The translations under genes and the position numbers were made by a program. A stretch of DNA of 64,000 bases from Bradyrhizobium macuxiense (GTDB lineage Bacteria > Pseudomonadota > Alphaproteobacteria > Rhizobiales > Xanthobacteraceae): contig NZ_VITY01000004.1 of assembly GCF_007993935.1 (NCBI RefSeq), positions 62,001 through 126,000 of the forward strand, written 5' to 3'. A model generated the notes under the pieces. It searched no databases, had not been told where the DNA came from, and was given only the letters and a program-made list of their open reading frames with translations. Positions 62,928-64,000 of this stretch are shown in pieces (positions within the stretch are counted from its first letter, which is position 1; each line of letters starts with the position of its first letter).

Positions 62928-63452
62928 CTAGCCGGGCTCGATGTCGCGCGGCACAAGCGCGATTCGAAAGTCGCTGTATTTCTTTTCCAGCGCCATCCGC
63001 AGGCAAACGATCGACCAGATCAAGCCGGCGATGGCGCCAACCGGGCCGGTGACCGTCTTGATCATGGCTCGCGGCTCGCCGAGTGCGCCCAGCACAAAGC
63101 CGATGACGAGCCCAAGCACAAAACCGATCGCAACGGATCCAAGCAGCGAGCGCCAGATAAAGAGCCAGTAGATCCGCAGCAACCGTCCAAGGGTGATATC
63201 CAGTTCCTGGATCTTGTCCGCCGCCGGGCCGCCGCCGATCGACGCGCTGCGGCCGAACGACTGCGCGGGCCGCAACGGATCGCTCAGAAGGCCGGGAACC
63301 TCGCCGGCCTTGGTCCAGCTCGCCATCCCCTCGCTCCAGACCAGCGTGTCCGGGGTCAGCTTTCGCCTCGCGTAGAGGTCGCGGAGCTCAGCGTCCGAGC
63401 ACGGGCCCTTCTGCTGGCCATCGGATGCGTAGAACCAGGAACGGTTCGACAT
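62928..63452 (-). CDS. GYF_2 domain membrane protein
   Basis: 174 residues: an N-terminal GYF_2 domain (RSWFYASDGQQKGPCSDAELRDLYARRKLTPDTLVWSEGMASW), a Ser/Gly linker and two to three membrane helices (about residues 100-155). The domain binds Pro-rich or other peptides in some proteins; here no partner is known. GGAAG lies before the ATG. Encoded just downstream of another membrane protein gene, so likely one unit. Inner membrane. Confidence 0.87.
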   Translation of the reverse strand: MSNRSWFYASDGQQKGPCSDAELRDLYARRKLTPDTLVWSEGMASWTKAGEVPGLLSDPLRPAQSFGRSASIGGGPAADKIQELDITLGRLLRIYWLFIWRSLLGSVAIGFVLGLVIGFVLGALGEPRAMIKTVTGPVGAIAGLIWSIVCLRMALEKKYSDFRIALVPRDIEPG

Positions 63453-63482
63453 CTTGCTTCCTTGCGGTCGATCCGTGATCGA

Positions 63483-64000
63483 TCACTGGGCTGCGCCGCG
63501 CTCGGTCAACGCGAATTGCGAGATGAACCAGTTGGCGTACCAGCGCAGCACCCACGGAATCGGGATCAGGAAGCCGCACCCGACCGCGAACACGATGGTT
63601 CGCCACAGCACATCGAGGCCGGAGGCATTGAAGGTGACCTCGCGGCGCGTGCCTTCGACATTGCGGCAGATCCAGCGCAGCCACGCGGTCATCACCCAGG
63701 CCCAGCCGATGATGGTGATGGACGCGATCACGATCAGCACGTACCAGCCGACATAGGCGGCCGGGCTGCCGTTGAACGAGATCGGCAGGTCCTGGCCGCT
63801 CGAGCTGAGACGGCCGAAGATCCAGCGAACGATCATCCAGCTCAGGAAGCCCTGCACCGCCAGCGAGAGCAGCGACACGATCGTGCTGTGGGCCGCTCCG
63901 GCATAGGTCAGAAGGCCGAGCACGATGAAGACGTACCAGATGTCGAGCGGCTGCCCGGTGAAGGCAAGGTGCGGCCGGCCCGGCACGCGAATATAGGGAA
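63483..64000 (-). CDS. Integral membrane protein with repeated modules (N-terminus outside window)
   Basis: At least 172 residues, no stop before the right edge. Three related modules are visible, each starting with a short strand (LAFTGQPLDIW, ISFNGSPAAYVGWY, VTFNASGLDVLW) followed by hydrophobic helices, resembling DUF898-type membrane proteins. The internal GTG at 63986 could be a start, but the frame remains open upstream (IRVPGRPHLAF), so the protein probably begins beyond the window. Function unknown. Lies upstream of the GYF gene. Confidence 0.75.
   Translation of the reverse strand, partial: PYIRVPGRPHLAFTGQPLDIWYVFIVLGLLTYAGAAHSTIVSLLSLAVQGFLSWMIVRWIFGRLSSSGQDLPISFNGSPAAYVGWYVLIVIASITIIGWAWVMTAWLRWICRNVEGTRREVTFNASGLDVLWRTIVFAVGCGFLIPIPWVLRWYANWFISQFALTERGAAQ

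Overview
The window is a high-GC, densely packed chromosomal segment of an alphaproteobacterium, most likely Bradyrhizobium or a close relative in the Nitrobacteraceae. The pointers are the neighbourhoods (hemY - mitofilin-like - hemD next to tsaD - gpsA; ybbN - LON; rsmB beside a DUF1674 gene), the lineage-typical proteins (DUF2865, DUF2239, Cys-rich repeat proteins, SdhAF4/DUF1674) and many intergenic palindromes of the kind scattered through these genomes. No phage, insertion sequence, CRISPR array or complete mobile element was seen. This is an assignment from sequence features and memory only; no search was run.

Layout. 1-7.5 kb: minus-strand run of an enoyl-CoA hydratase (cut by the window edge), class I amidotransferase, SDR, TerB-like protein, a class III cyclase with a zinc-ribbon, a cytochrome P450 and a Tat-exported alpha/beta hydrolase. 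7.6-13.3 kb: MFS exporter, two small Cys-rich secreted proteins, a polysaccharide deacetylase with a strong terminator, a small secreted protein and a polytopic membrane protein. 13.3-16.2 kb: a lower-GC glycosyltransferase carrying four in-frame 91-residue repeats, next to tRNA-Thr(CGT). 16.6-25.4 kb: hemY, mitofilin-like gene and hemD, divergent from tsaD-gpsA, then an exported haloacid-dehalogenase-like protein, an esterase and an EVE-domain protein. 25.6-38.2 kb: topoisomerase IB, acs, L,D-transpeptidase, nuclease, SdhAF4, rsmB, heparinase II/III, purH and a UMF1-type MFS protein. 38.3-48.2 kb: gamma-glutamyltransferase, MFS, SDR, a divergent GIY-YIG/DUF1330 pair, GST, DUF2239, MATE, an HCCA-isomerase-like protein and a ketopantoate-reductase-like protein. 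48.3-51.6 kb: a diheme cytochrome c with a sorbosone-dehydrogenase-like protein, DUF2865 and tRNA-Gly(GCC). 51.8-64 kb: SRPBCC, ybbN, LON, cytochrome b561 plus PepSY, an MHYT-PAS-GGDEF-EAL protein, coupled hydratase and thioesterase, a TetR regulator with its divergent target, Trm112, a UbiH-family hydroxylase, tesB and two membrane proteins.

Most genes are core metabolism or housekeeping: heme and purine synthesis, tRNA t6A and rRNA modification, acetate activation, phospholipid precursor supply, cell wall cross-linking and ubiquinone hydroxylation. The parts most worth a second look are the repeat-expanded glycosyltransferase, the exported dehalogenase-like protein that lacks several active-site residues, two divergent control regions with well-formed dyads (42.96-43.01 kb and 59.54-59.61 kb), and the palindrome families, one copy of which sits in the leader of tsaD.
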